Source: Prorocentrum cordatum
Taxonomy: Eukaryota; Sar; Dinophyceae; Prorocentrales; Prorocentraceae
Assembly: GCA_963575745.1 (NCBI GenBank)
Contig: CAUYUJ010001292.1
Span: 180,001-222,500 of the forward strand
Direction: 5' to 3'
DNA length: 42,500 nt
Below are positions 1-9,660 of this stretch, in pieces. Below the pieces are notes generated by a model, which saw only the letters and a program-made list of their open reading frames with translations, made no database searches and was not told the origin of the DNA. Position 1 is the first letter of the stretch, and each line of letters opens with the position of its first letter. The position numbers and the translations under genes are program-made.

Positions 1-756
1 CCTCCGCCTCCTGGCCTCGTCGCCGCCCTGATTATCGCCCGGCCTCACCGCTTCCGGGAGGATGACGCAGGCCCTCTGGGCGCTGGGTCGCTTCTGGTAC
101 GGAATGCGCCCCTGGCTTCGGGTCTCCGGGAAGGGCTCACTTCATTCGTCCCCCGACACGCTTGGCGGTGTGCAGGACGACGCGGGTGGGCGGGGACTCC
201 TCTCCTCCCTGGGTGGTCCTCTCCCCGCCGCCGCGCACATGGCCGAGAGCTCTCCCGGGGTTGCCGACTCCTCCCGCCCCTCGTCGGCCTCGCCGAGTGG
301 CCCCCCCGTCGGAGGAGGAGATTTTCAGAGGCAGGCCGGTGACCCTGGCGAGGGAACGCCGACATGGCTGGCGGCGACCGCCAACAACCCCCCGGCCACG
401 TGCCCCCCCGGTCTGAGGTGCTGGGAGCAGGAGGGTCCCACCGAGACTGCGGTGACGGCCGCTTGCACCGGGGAGTACCGCAGCAGCCCCCAAGGACGGG
501 GAGCGCGCCACCCCCGTCCGAGGCGTCGTCTACCACGACCCCTTCAATGCAGTTTTGCGCCTTGGCCGCCGCAATCTGGAAACTTCAGCGAGCTGGCGGT
601 GAACCAAATGCGGCCTCGGCCTGGTATTGTACTTCGCGCGGTGGGGGCGCCACGGACCCCGGCCGGCACGCCGCTGCCTTCCCTCGCGGGCCCTCCGTGC
701 GCTGGGTCGTTTCCGGCAAGGAATGCGCCCCTGGCTTCTGAGAGGGCTCTTTCATC
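1..756. repeat. GC-rich non-coding stretch with a ~43-bp direct repeat
   Basis: No convincing gene is visible. A segment at about 79-121 recurs at about 698-741; both contain GGAATGCGCCCCTGGCTTC preceded by a similar GCGCTGGGTCG block. The copies lie about 620 bp apart in the same orientation. The second ends just before the TIR element at 762. Open frames here are arginine/proline-rich by-products of GC content, without recognisable domains. Confidence 0.5.
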
Positions 757-761
757 TATCG

Positions 762-928
762 TGATGAGCCTGTTTTCCACCACCACCACCATAAGTTAGA
801 AGGGAAAAGGAGGAGGACGAGGAGGAGGACGAAGAGGAGGAGGAGGAGGAGGAGGAGGAGGAGGAGGAGGAGGAGGAGGAGGACCCCCCTCCAACTTATG
901 GTGGTGGTGGTGGAAAACACGCCCATCA
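762..928. mobile_element. Microsatellite-cored MITE, family F, copy 1
   Basis: A 167-bp element with long terminal inverted repeats of about 40 bp. The left end reads TGATGAGCCTGTTTTCCACC and runs through a CCACCACCACC block to ATAAGTT; the right end is its imperfect reverse complement. Between them lies an almost pure (GGA)n tract at about 806-881. The element is bounded by the 5-bp direct repeat TATCG at 757-761 and 929-933, a target-site duplication. A second copy at 12849-13029 has the same ends and core but a different duplication. There is no coding capacity, so it would move by enzymes supplied in trans. The superfamily cannot be assigned by eye. Confidence 0.85.
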
Positions 929-933
929 TATCG

Positions 934-1636
934 GCAGTACACCTATTCGGTGTCCCCCCCCCCCCTCTTTCTGCAGACAGCTCCCTGCCGCATAAGTTAC
1001 CGCCGCCCCCCGTGTGGGGACGGAGCAGGAACGGCACCAGCCTCCCCCCGCGGGCCTGGCTTTCAGGTCGGCCTCATCCCATGCACCCTCCGCTCCGGCG
1101 TCTCCGCTGCTGCCGCGCAGCCGTGGCGCCGTGCTCTGCCTTCCCCCCTCCCCGCGCCCCGAAGGAGCCCCACGCCGCTCCCCCATGATGGCGCGGCTCC
1201 TCATCTTTGTCCCCTTCGCTTGCGCGCCGGCCACTCTTGCCGCGCTCGTCGCAGCGCACTCGTGGGGGCCAGCGCCCCGCCCTTCGCCCTCTCCCATCGC
1301 GCCCCGCAGGTCACCAGATCTCGGCAGTTCGCCCAGCCGCTGCGTTCGCCAGCGCCGCCGGCTGCCCCACTGGTGCGGCACCGACATGCGCCGGGCACTT
1401 CTCTCTGCAGCCGCTGGCGGCTTCGTCCAACGTCGGCCCCTTCTGCTCTGCTTCTGGGCCGATCTTGAGCGGCTGGCCCGGACGCTCCACGCACTTCCAC
1501 CCGTGGCACCTGCTCCCCCACACGGCTCTGCCCGGCCACCGTCGGGCCGCCTTCCCCCCCCCCAGCTGCTGCCTGGCGCCGCGGCTGGCTCGTTACCCCC
1601 CCTGGCGTCCGCTCCGCCGGAGCAGGGGCCTGCCTG
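934..1636. other. GC-rich stretch, no supported gene
   Basis: A plus-strand frame around 1184-1270 begins MMARLLIFVPFACAPATLAA, which superficially resembles a signal peptide. The rest of that frame is proline/arginine-rich with no domain, and the overlapping opposite frame is equally open. I see no repeat longer than about 15 bp and no leader sequence. Treat as intergenic or intronic. Confidence 0.4.
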
Positions 1637-1846
1637 AGTCGGGGGAGCGTAAGACCCGGGTTTGCCGGGACTCGGGTTCGCCATCGTTTTTTGACGACCG
1701 CGACTCGGATTTTGACGAGGAGGAGTTTTGTGGGATGTCTGCAGCGGGAGGCATCGTCAAAATGCAGGCTCGGCCTCGTCATTTTTTTGACGACCTCGTC
1801 GGGGATTTCTGAGTCCCCCGTACCCGGGTCTTACGTCTCCCCGACT
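1637..1846. mobile_element. TIR element, family H (single copy)
   Basis: A 210-bp segment with inverted termini of about 38 bp. The left arm starts AGTCGGGGGAGCGTAAGACC and continues CGGG to GGGACTC; the right arm, read on the minus strand, starts AGTCGGGGAGACGTAAGACC and continues CGGG to GGGACTC. The interior has GACGAGG and TTTTTTGACGACC sub-repeats facing each other. No clear target-site duplication is visible. Its length and lack of coding capacity fit a MITE. Confidence 0.7.
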
Positions 1847-1989
1847 GAGGTGGGCCCAGCTTCCTCTCTTCCCGTTGCGTTGGGGGCCTCCCCCTCTCAC
1901 CCCCGCGCGCTGCGGCCCAGTTTGCATCCAGGGCGCCCCGCTGGTGCCCGATCGCCGGAGCAGCAGCCTCTGCCCAGCCGCCGACGCAA

Positions 1990-2047
1990 AGTGTGTGTGT
2001 GTGTGTGTCTCTGTGTGTGTGTGTGTGTGTCTGTGTGTGTGTGTCTG

Positions 2048-2078
<31 letters not shown>

Positions 2079-2120
2079 CTGTGTGTGTGTGTGTGTTTGT
2101 GTTTGTGTGTGTGTGTGTGT

Positions 2121-2152
<32 letters not shown>

Positions 2153-2165
2153 CTGTGTGTGTGTG
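1990..2165. repeat. (TG)n dinucleotide microsatellite with interspersed CTG/TTTG
   Basis: About 175 bp of alternating TG on the plus strand, broken at intervals by a C or an extra T. Long open frames across it (Cys-Val or Thr-His repeats) are artefacts of the repeat. Confidence 0.95.
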
Positions 2166-2216
2166 GGCTGGTGGTCGAGCCGCCGACCTTCGCAATCGGA
2201 GCGGGAAACGGCGGTT

Positions 2217-2347
2217 GAGGAGGAGGAGGAGGAGGAGGAGGAGGAGCAGGAGGGGGAGTAGGAAAAAAGAGGAAAAGGAGGTGGAGGAGAAGGAGGAGGA
2301 GGAGGAAAATAGGGATGATGGGGGAGGAGGAGGAGGAGGAGGAGGAC
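2217..2347. repeat. (GGA)n homopurine microsatellite
   Basis: GGA triplets with occasional GCA, GGGGGA and AAAAGA interruptions on the plus strand. Unlike the GGA cores at 806-881 and 12897-12978, no inverted-repeat flanks are visible. After it, 2348-2650 is of ordinary composition, with no gene seen. Confidence 0.9.
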
Positions 2348-2658
2348 AATTGGAAACCCAAGATTCATCAACGATCTTGAAATACACAGTTTTTCAAGTT
2401 CCCTTTTTTCACAGGTCCCAACAAGGATTCATTGCCTCTGAGGGAAGTGCCTCGTTGGGGGAGATCGGTGTGAAAATCTCGCAGCGTACCAAAGCACCAT
2501 CTTCAGGACTTTCACGCCACGGGTCAACTTGACTGTTGCGTCTTGGCGGCCAACCGGTGCATGATCAGGGCAGGCGCATTCCAGGGACCTTACCGCGGAT
2601 CCACGTAATTGTAGCGCCCCGACATTCCGGTACAATATTTGGTGCGGAAGCCACGGGC

Positions 2659-3010
2659 ATCAGCGAAGCTCTGGCAAGTGTTTAACACGAGTGTGCGCGG
2701 CGGCAAAGCGAGAACCACATGTTGAAAACGAGCAGCCCTCCATCCGTGAAGCCTTTGCACGTTTTCCAAAAGCGAGTGCGCGCGGCGCTAAGGCAATAAT
2801 CGCATGTTCAAAACGAACCACCGTCAATCCGTGAAGCTCTTGCAAGTGTTCAAAAGCGAGTGGACGAGGCGCTAAGGCGAGCGCTAAATTTTGGGAGCGA
2901 GCCGCTCCCAAGCCGTGAGGCTTTCGCACCTGTTTTAACGAATGTTCGCGTCGTTGAGGCGAGAACCACAGTTCGAAAACGAACCGACTTCATCCGTGAT
3001 TTTTTTGCAT
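2659..3010 (+). repeat. Tandem array of an ~83-bp repeat (family D), array 1
   Basis: At least four diverged units of about 82-84 bp. Each contains an ATCCGTGAAGC-like start (near 2660, 2742, 2826, 2910, 2992), then CTTTTGCAAGTGTT, GCGCGGCGCTAAGGCGAGA and CCACATTTTGAAAACGA-like blocks. A second, more degenerate array of the same unit lies at 16262-16515. No coding sense. Confidence 0.8.
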
Positions 3011-3659
3011 GTGTTGTTCAGAGACGCGCAGCCAAAAAGGTGGGGGGCCGAAGGCGGCGCCCGCGCGCGCCGTGCTCGCCGGTCTGGCAGCCGCCACGCG
3101 ACGCCGAGCGGCGTGGCCTCAGAGCTTCCTCTCGCCGGGGGGAGGAGGCGCGGGCGAGGGGAGGAGCAGGCGGAGGAGAGGACGAGGGGAGGAGCAGGCG
3201 AGGGAGAAGGCGAGGGAGAGGACCAGGAGAGCAGGGGGAGCAGGACGAAGGAGAGACGGCGTGTTGTGACGAGTCGCCTCGGCGGAGATCTGGCTCAGCG
3301 CCGTGCGCTCTCCTCGTGACCCCGCCCCCCGCGCCGCGGTCAGCACCTCGGGCCCGCAGGGAGGCGCGCGGGCGCGCGCGGGAGCCCCGCCCTGCGCGCG
3401 CGCGCCCATGTCCTCCGCGGACGGCCAGGGCCTGGAGCTCTCCGCCGACCTCAGGTGCCCGGCCTTCGAGCGAGCGAGGGTCGTCGAGCGACTGCGGCGG
3501 GGGAGCTCTGGCTCCCCCCTCGCCGAGCGCGCCCCACGACCTCGCCGGGTGCCCACTCGCAAGATTCCACAGCACCTGCCTGCTTCGACGACACGAATGG
3601 CTCGCACCCCCCCCCCCCCACCGGCGGACCCTGGCCGCTTGTGAGTCGTTCCTGTTTGC

Positions 3660-4070
3660 GATTCGTGGAGCGCGCTTGTCTGTGGCCTGTCCCTCCGCCG
3701 GTGCCGGCCCACCACGCCTCGGCGCGACACGCTGTCCACCGCCCGGTGGAGGGTTTCTCCAGGGCTTTGGCGACCCGTCCTCCTCCTCCTCCTACTCCGC
3801 CTCCTCCTCGTCTTCCTCCTCCTCCTCCTCCATCTCCTCCTCTCCCTCCCCCTCCTCCTCCTCCTCCTCCTCCTCCTCCTCCTCCTCCACCTCGGGTCGC
3901 CTACGGCCCCGGGGGAAACCGCGCACCGCCCGGTCCACAAGCTTCCACATCCCGAGCGTTTCCTGGCCTCCCGCCCTGCGGAGCGGAGCGACAGGCTATC
4001 CGCTTACAGGGGACAGCGTGTCGCTGGGGCCGCCGCGGCGACACGCCAGGCAAAAGTTCCCGACCGTAGA
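3660..4070 (+). mobile_element. TIR element family E, copy 1, interrupted by a nested element
   Basis: Sequence related to 17829-18053 and 18206-18405. Shared blocks include CCCACCACGCCTCGGC, CGACACGCT, CCGGCGGAGCGGAGCGACA and GGGGCCGCCGCGGCGACACG, and it ends GCAAAAGTTCCCGACCGTA, which is the inverse of the left end of copy 3. The left end of this copy is poorly preserved. It is split by a nested microsatellite-cored element at 3747-3927; removing that insertion restores alignment with copy 2. Confidence 0.6.
3747..3927. mobile_element. Microsatellite-cored MITE, family E', copy 1
   Basis: A 181-bp element inserted inside a family E repeat. Its ends are imperfect inverted repeats of about 35 bp: the left arm runs TGGAGGGTTTC to GGCGACCCG and the right arm CGGGTCGCC to GGAAACCGCGCACC. 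The core at about 3777-3893 is (CCT)n. The direct repeat GCCCGG at 3741-3746 and 3928-3933 is a likely 6-bp target-site duplication, and the related repeat at 17829-18053 is uninterrupted at this point. A second copy at 18733-18901 is flanked by GCCCCT. No coding capacity. Confidence 0.75.
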
Positions 4071-4156
4071 ACCCAACTTAGGATCCGTAGTGATTCAGGC
4101 GGTGTCGCAAGCAGGGCGGAGGTTTCCGCCCTGCCTCTCCAGCTCTCTTGATGTGT

Positions 4157-4170
4157 CGGTCATCATCATC

Positions 4171-4239
<69 letters not shown>

Positions 4240-4934
4240 GTCATCGCCACCATCACAATCACCATCAGCCCCATTATCATTACCGTCGCCATCACGACCA
4301 TTATCACCATCCTCGCCACCATGTTCATCATCATCATAATCGTAACCGTCAGCGTCATCACCATCATCATCACCATCAGCATCATCACCGTAATCATCGT
4401 CATCATCATCATCATCGTCATCATCATCACCACCACCATCAGATTCATCATCATCACCGTCATCATCCTATCAGCATAATCATCATCAACGCCAACATCA
4501 TCAGCAGCACCATTCCTCACCTTCCTCATCATCAGCATCATCATAACCAACATGTCATCATCAGTAGCTGCATCGTCATAAGTACGATCGTCATCATACG
4601 CATCATCATCATCAATTTCATTATCGATGTCTCATCATCCCTAGCTTCATCAATACTTGTGTTATTGTCATCATGCCCATCAGCAGCATCATCATCATCC
4701 TTAGCAGCATCAGCATCATCATCGCCAGCATCATCTACATCATCACCATCATCGTCATCGTCATTGTCATCATCATCCGCAGCAGCATCAGCAGCATTAT
4801 CAACATCCTTATCACCAGCATCGCAATCACCATCAGCATCATCCTCATGAACTTCATCATCATCATCATCGTCATCGCCACCATCACAATCACCATCAGC
4901 CCCATTACCACCATTATCACCATCCTCGCCACCA

Positions 4935-4984
<50 letters not shown>

Positions 4985-5084
4985 TTCATCATCATCATCA
5001 TCATTATCATCATCATCATAATCGTAATCGTCAGCGTCATCATCATCACCATCATCACAATCATCATCATTACCGTAAGCATCG

Positions 5085-5156
<72 letters not shown>

Positions 5157-5190
5157 CTGTCATCATCATCACCACCACCATGATCATTGC
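4157..5190. repeat. 1-kb (CAT)n/(ATG)n microsatellite with internal duplication
   Basis: Almost entirely CAT triplets with CGT, CAC, CAG and TAT variants. Every frame is open over long distances (poly-Ile, poly-Ser, poly-Met or poly-Asp); an Asp-rich minus-strand frame of 261 codons is the longest. I do not regard any as a gene, because the frames are purely a product of the triplet repeat. Variant triplets around 4230-4410 recur in nearly the same order at 4858-5090, so part of the array was duplicated. Confidence 0.95.
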
Positions 5191-5229
5191 AATTATCACC
5201 ATCTATTCGATTTCTGGCAGGGGGTGAAA

Positions 5230-5645
5230 CGTTGCTCGATCTTGCTTGTAATGCCGCGGTCGGCATTTTTTCGGGGGTGGCGCGCCGATTAGTTCGCCCA
5301 TACCTCGGGCCCCATGTGATCTCCAAGTCATCGGGCTATCCGCTCTCGTGGCTCCGAGCGCCGTCGGCGTCGAACGTGTACAGCTGGCACGAGGGCGAAG
5401 AGTAGATTTGGCCTTTGGCGCGATGCGGGTGGGGCCGGTAGCCTGTTGGCTGTGAAGAACACTCTGGGCTCGAGCGGCCGCACCAGCTCGGGCACGTCGC
5501 GTTCGCGGCGCTGCAGGCCTCGAGCGATACCTCAGGCACTATCTTGTCCTGTCCCTGAGATCTCATGTTGCGAGCAGACATGCATCGTCGTGAACAAGCA
5601 TAGCCTGAGCCCTGGACCCTCAGGGTCTCAGGGTCTCAGGGGAGA

Positions 5646-5679
<34 letters not shown>

Positions 5680-5805
5680 GGAGGAGGAGGAGGAGGAGGA
5701 GGAGCCCGATCGATCTGCGATGGTCCCTGGGTCCGAAGCCGGGCGCAGCCGCCCGGCTCGAAGAGGTTGCAGCGCCAGGGGCTCAGGGGGCAGAGCAGCC
5801 TGGCC
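5230..5805. other. Non-coding stretch with a short (GGA)n tract
   Basis: 5230-5637 has ordinary composition with no supported gene. A (GGA)n tract with AGA variants occupies about 5638-5702, preceded by a short CAGGGTCT duplication at about 5620-5638. Confidence 0.5.
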
Positions 5806-6238
5806 ATGGGCGGGGCTGCCGCCCAGCGCAGCGCCCACCCCGCAGGCAAGCGCCTCCGGCCAGAGGGGCAGCCGCCCGGCGGCGGCGGGGAGCTGCGCCG
5901 CTGCGCCCGCCTGCGCCGGCACGCCGAGGGCTTCGCACGGCTCGCGCCGCCGAAGCGGCGCGCGCTGCTGCGGCGCTACCGCGCCGCTGCGGCGGCCTGG
6001 CCGCAGCGGGCCCTGCAGCGCCACGCCGTGCACGTGGCGGCGTGGGCCTTCGAGGAGGCCTCTGCCGCCGCGCCGGGCGCCGTGGAGGGCGCCGCGGGCG
6101 AGCGGGGCGGCGCCCGCGGGCCCGCGGAGCCGAGCCCGGCGCTGCTGCTGGCCAGGCTGCTGGGCATGTGCAGGGGTCGGCTGTCGCCCTGGCTGCGCGC
6201 CACGCTGCAGGCGGTGATGGAGCAGCCCGGCCCCGGCA
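5806..6238 (+). CDS. Candidate first coding exon, helical basic protein (hypothetical)
   Basis: The frame opens at an ATG in a CCATGG context at 5806 and reads about 140 residues rich in Arg, Ala and Leu. Segments such as GELRRCARLRRHAEGFARL and SPALLLARLLGMCRGRL look amphipathic helical. Codons end mostly in G or C, as in the other coding stretches here. I recognise no domain. The 3' edge is uncertain; GT dinucleotides near 6213 could be a donor. It lies upstream of further candidate exons at 6453, 7543, 9110 and 10265 on the same strand and may be part of the same gene. The antisense frame is also open, so coding status is inferred. Confidence 0.4.
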
Positions 6239-6354
6239 GAGCAGGCCGCCCCCGAGGCTCGAGGAGGAGGGAGGCTGCAGAGACGTGCGCTTTCGGAGGT
6301 CCGCGCGGACCTCTAGGACCTTAGGACCTGCGCTGTGACCCCCCCCCCCCCCCC

Positions 6355-6397
6355 GGCGGCGCCTCCGGCGCCGCCCCTGGCGCGCTCCGCGCGCCAG
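6355..6397. repeat. GC-rich double-hairpin element, copy 1
   Basis: Two perfect back-to-back inverted repeats, each 9 bp with a TCC loop. The first is GGCGGCGCC-TCC-GGCGCCGCC at 6355-6375; the second is CTGGCGCGC-TCC-GCGCGCCAG at 6377-6397. A run of about 16 C lies just upstream and GGGAGAGGGGG just downstream, which could pair as an outer stem and give a cloverleaf. A near-identical copy is at 40180-40222 and a damaged one at 7886-7916. Confidence 0.85.
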
Positions 6398-6452
6398 GGA
6401 GAGGGGGTTGCCGAGCGCATAGGTCCGAGAACGCCGCGCGTGCCTTCGGCAG

Positions 6453-6695
6453 CCTGCGCCTGCACTGCCTCGCTCCTCCTCTGGGGACTGGGCCGAGCTG
6501 CGCGAGGCCGCAGCCAGGCTGCAGCGGAGAGCCGGGCGGGGGCGCGGCGACGGCCCTGCCGAGTGCGCCCTGGGGCCTGGCGCCGCCGCGCCCGCGGCGA
6601 GCGCGCGTGCCACAGGCCCGCGAAGCACAGAGGCGGGCCTGGAGCAGCGGCGCCTCCGCCGGCTCGCGAGGGAGGACGCCCGCTGGCGCGCCATG
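6453..6695 (+). CDS. Candidate internal exon (hypothetical)
   Basis: Begins after an AG acceptor at 6451-6452 and reads SSSGDWAELREAAARLQRRA, a variable Ala/Gly-rich stretch, then GLEQRRLRRLAREDARWRAM. The flanking parts look like charged helices or coiled coil. No domain is recognised. It starts about 55 bp after the double hairpin and ends before a family C element. Both splice sites are inferred. Confidence 0.35.
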
Positions 6696-6749
6696 TCAGG
6701 ATGCAGCTCCTGTCGGCTCGAACGGAATGGGTACAGAAAGAAGGGGGGT

Positions 6750-6933
6750 CCCAGACATGATCGCGTCGTGAAAAAATCAGGACGGGAGATCTTTTGCTAT
6801 TTTCGGCCCCGGGGGGCCCTCGCCGGGCATCGGGACCGTCAAAAAACGATTCAGGACGAAAAACCGGTCCCGGGGAAAGGGACGGGACTTTCATGGAGGC
6901 CGCCCTGAAAAATCAGGACTTCGCATGTCTGGG
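6750..6933. mobile_element. MITE family C, copy 1
   Basis: A 184-bp element with termini CCCAGACATG and CATGTCTGGG, continued by AAAAATCAGGAC on both sides, giving imperfect inverted repeats of about 35 bp. The interior includes GCTATTTTCGGCCCC, GGGACCGTC and CCCGGGGA blocks. Further copies or fragments are at 8812-9002, 12481-12650, 16085-16205, 23444-23520 and 38961-39463, the last two inverted. No clear target-site duplication is seen here. Non-coding. Confidence 0.8.
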
Positions 6934-7542
6934 GTAGAAGAGTAAAAGATGCCCCGCAGCAGTTCCTGTTCATTTTTGGCAAGGACGCGCTGTCCGCGCC
7001 GCCGCGGACGTTGTTCTTCGAAGACAGAAAGCCGCCTGCCCAACAGCGGCCCCTGTCGGTTTAGGACAACACTTGCTGTTCGGCATTGCACACATTTTTC
7101 TGTATCCATTTCGGGCGTCCGAATTTGGGGAGCTGGGGCCGGCTGGGGCTCTGAGTTGGTACAGCACAGGTTCTGGCCAGCAGGGAGGCAGAAGTCGAGG
7201 CGCTGCGTTCGAGGAGGCGTTTCGCCTTTGGCGGGCCCCGGGGCCGTGGAAAAGTAGGATTTGGGGTGAACGAGATGCAGCAGATGGACTGCGGGAGGGG
7301 TCCGGAAACCGATTTTGAGCGGATTTGCCCGCGTCCCCTTCTGGATCGATGCTCAGGGGCCCCACCCAGTTCAGAGCCCCGGGCCGCCTCCAACCTCGAC
7401 CAAACATCAGCATCGGCGCTGGTGCTTCGAGGCCGTCCTGCTCCGGCCCGATCCCGCTTCGTCTGGCGTCTTCCCGTCCGGCTTGGCTCAACCCTGGGGT
7501 CAGCCTGGCCTGGCTCGAGGACCGCACTGCCGGGCTCAGCAG
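6934..7542. other. Probable intron or intergenic stretch, no feature seen
   Basis: Mixed composition, no repeat family match and no convincing coding frame. Overlapping frames on both strands are open but lack domains. Confidence 0.35.
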
Positions 7543-7860
7543 CCCGTGGCCTATGCCCCCACGAAGGCCCCCCGTGGAGCTGCATGCTGACGCCGTGGGC
7601 TGGCCAGAGCAGCTGCGGAGGTCGCAGGGCCTGCGGCTCCGCTTCGAGGAGGCGGCGCGGGCGCTCGACGCGGCCTCCCTGCGCGCGGTGCTGCGCGAGG
7701 CTTGCGCGGGGCTGTCGCCGCCGCTCTCTCGGGCCTCGGAGCACGGCGCGGGCGGCACGCTGGACGCGGGCTCGCGGGAGCGGCTCCGGGCTCTGGCAGA
7801 GGCTCGGGGGAGAAGCGCCGGCATCAGGCGCCAGCCTTCCGAGGTCCCCGCGCGGGAATC
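7543..7860 (+). CDS. Candidate internal exon, helical (hypothetical)
   Basis: After an AG acceptor at 7541-7542 the frame reads VELHADAVGWPEQLRRSQ, then LRLRFEEAARALDAASLRAV and SRERLRALAEARGR. These are typical amphipathic helices with strong G/C third positions, and the frame is coherent for about 100 codons. The 3' edge is unclear; coding character fades before the damaged double hairpin at 7886. No family recognised. It probably belongs with the exons at 5806, 6453, 9110 and 10265. Confidence 0.4.
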
Positions 7861-7885
7861 CTGGGGCCGGCGCTGGGGCCCGCCC

Positions 7886-7916
7886 GGCGGCGCCGCCCCT
7901 GGCGCGCTCCGCGCCC
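7886..7916. repeat. Damaged double-hairpin element, copy 3
   Basis: GGCGGCGCCGCCCCTGGCGC followed by GCTCCGCGCCC. Compared with 6355-6397, the first hairpin has lost about 9 bp including its loop, and the right arm of the second is altered. Confidence 0.5.
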
Positions 7917-7968
7917 ACCGGGGTCGATGATCCTCATAACTACGTAGGACGTGCGTTGGCCCAATGTG

Positions 7969-8132
7969 CAAGGGCGCCCTCGAGGGCGCGAAGTTATTCG
8001 CGCTTCGCGGTTCGCGGCTCGGCTCCGATCCTTCCTCATCTTTCTCTTCTCCTTTGGGAGGCGGCGCGAGGGCGCGAAGTTATTCGCACTTCGCGCTTCG
8101 CGCAGCGCGAAGCGCGAAGTTGGGAGCCCTTG
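7969..8132. mobile_element. MITE family A, copy 1 (164 bp, 6-bp TSD)
   Basis: Starts CAAGGGCGCCC and ends GGGAGCCCTTG, an 11-bp terminal inverted repeat with one mismatch. It is bounded by AATGTG at 7963-7968 and 8133-8138, a perfect 6-bp target-site duplication. The interior carries two copies of GGGCGCGAAGTTATTCGC and the palindrome GCGCCCTCGAGGGCGC. Copy 2 at 10966-11129 has the same length and a different flanking duplication. Non-coding. Confidence 0.9.
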
Positions 8133-8329
8133 AATGTGCGACTACCCCGCTTAGCCCAACCAGTCGATCATCACATCGCCTTCGTCGTATTGGAGGGCCT
8201 CAGTACGCAGCACACGTTGGGTCTAGCGCGTGTTCTGAGGAGCATCGACGGGGGTGGCGTGGGGGGGCAGCGCCGCTCCCAGCATAATTACTCCGCGCGG
8301 ACCTCCGAACGCAACGCTTTTTTACGGTT

Positions 8330-8534
8330 AAGTCGGGCACGTCCCTCGACATGCAGGGGGGATATTCAAAGAATAGCCAGGGGATAATATGGGGACGACT
8401 TTTGGAGCATTTGTTGACTATTCTTTCAGCATGTTATGAATCTGTTTTGAATATTTTGGAATATGGTTTGAACATTTGTTTGTATTTCCGATGTTTCTGA
8501 CAAAATCCGCATGTATGGGGGGCAAGCCCGACCT
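8330..8534. mobile_element. MITE family B, copy 1
   Basis: Termini AAGTCGGGC and GCCCGACCT with further inward similarity (GTCCCTC and ATGGGGGGC), flanking an AT-rich centre of TTTTGAATATTTTGGAATA type. The 9-mer TTACGGTTA lies at the left edge (8322-8330) and again just beyond the right edge (8539-8547) and may be a displaced target duplication. Other members are at 8666-8812, 24346-24493 and 39990-40135. Confidence 0.7.
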
Positions 8535-8665
8535 GATGTTACGGTTAAGGCGCGCGTCGTGTCCACGTGGCGGCGACGTCGCGGGCGGACGCTTTGCCGC
8601 GGAACGCCGCCATGCGGCCCTAAAACTCGGCGAATGTGGAACGACCTGGCGATCAAAACCCAGAC

Positions 8666-8812
8666 TTAGGTCGGGCATGTCCCCGTACAGGCGGCTTTTG
8701 GACGACAAATAAGAAATATTCAAAAATAATCAAACCATGTGTTTGTAAAAGTCCCCTGAGTATTTGTTACTGCTTTTGTATACTCCTGTAGGGGGACAGG
8801 CCCGATTTTAAC
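8666..8812. mobile_element. MITE family B, copy 2
   Basis: Starts TTAGGTCGGGCATGTCCCCG and ends CTGTAGGGGGACAGGCCCGA, which are imperfect inverse complements. The centre is AT-rich with AAATATTCAAAAATAATCAA. It abuts the family C element beginning at 8812, so the two insertions are back to back. Confidence 0.75.
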
Positions 8813-9002
8813 CCGGACATGATCGCGCCCAACACAAACATCAGGACGGGAGGTTTCGGCTATTTTCGGCCCCGGGGGGCCTTCGCCGCGCCTCGGGACC
8901 GTCAACAAAAACGGCTCGGGACGACACAGACCAGTCCCCGGGGAGAGGGGCGGGACTTCCAGGGGCGCCGTCCTGAAGAAATCAGGGCTTCGCATGTCTG
9001 GG
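8812..9002. mobile_element. MITE family C, copy 2
   Basis: Starts CCCGGACATGATCGCG and ends CTTCGCATGTCTGG. The interior matches copy 1 (6750-6933) in the same order: TCAGGACGGGAG, GCTATTTTCGGCCCCGGGG, CGGGACCGTCA, CCCCGGGGAGAGG, GGGACTTCCA. Length about 191 bp. It sits about 100 bp before the SANT exon. Confidence 0.8.
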
Positions 9003-9109
9003 AAGGCCGCCACGCGTTCAAGCTGGAACGACCCACGTGGTGTCAGAAGCCAGCGCCGGGGTCGGCACGCACGACACGAACGTCCCGCATGCTGTCTTCC
9101 CCACGCCAG

Positions 9110-9660
9110 AGGTGCAGAGGTGCCTCAGGGCCTTGCTGGCGCGGGCCATCGCGGTCTGGCGGGACAACTGGGCGGACGACCAGATCCAGCCTGTGCTCTC
9201 CCGCCTGCAGTGCCTGATCCACGGCTTCGAGTCCACCGGAGCCCGCATCGAGGACGCCCGCGCTGGCAAGCAGTGGGCACGGCTGCGGTGCGCGCAGTCC
9301 GTCGGGGAGGAAGCCCGTGGTCAGGGGTCGGAGGCTCCCGGGGCCGCCGCCACGGGTGCGCTGCGCGCAGGCGGCCAGGGAGGCAGAGGCGCGGCCCGCG
9401 AGATCCAGCCCCAGCCCGCCCCGTGCGCTGGCAGCAGCCCCCGCCTGGCGAACAGAACCAGGAAGTGGTCGCAGGGCGACTGGGAGGAGGTGCTGGCCGC
9501 GGTGTGCGAGCGCCTCGGCGTGGCGAGCGGCGCGGCTCCGCCGCTGGCCACGCAGGTCCGGATGGCGGACTGGAAGGCGATCGCGAAGCAGTTGGGCAGC
9601 GGCCGCAGCGCCGACTGCATCAAAACGTACTATCTGGAGGGCTGCGCCCCCATGCCGCTG
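9110..9660 (+). CDS. SANT/Myb-like domain exon
   Basis: Starts after a CCAG acceptor at 9106-9109 and codes for about 180 residues. The first part (VQRCLRALLARAIAVW, then LSRLQCLIHGFES) is helical, followed by a Gly/Ala-rich linker. Residues from about 9460 to 9650 form a SANT/Myb-like unit: RKWSQGDWEEVLAAVCERLG, a linker, DWKAIAKQLGSGRSADC and IKTYYLEGC, with Trp at two of the usual core positions and an aromatic Tyr at the third. This fold occurs in chromatin and transcription proteins and binds DNA or histone tails. After 9660 coding quality drops although the frame stays open to 9846, so a donor near 9650-9670 is likely. The probable 3' partner is the exon at 10265. Confidence 0.6.

Noticed and set aside
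1184-1270. Signal-peptide-like start MMARLLIFVPFACAP
   Set aside because: The following frame is low-complexity Pro/Arg with no domain, and the opposite strand is equally open.
4541-5326. 261-codon Asp-rich minus-strand frame in the CAT array
   Set aside because: All six frames are open because the DNA is a triplet repeat; there is no non-repeat protein sequence.
7481-7495. GGCTTGGCTCAACC as a DinoSL relic
   Set aside because: Only a short stretch matches the leader end and the CCATTTT part is absent; likely chance.
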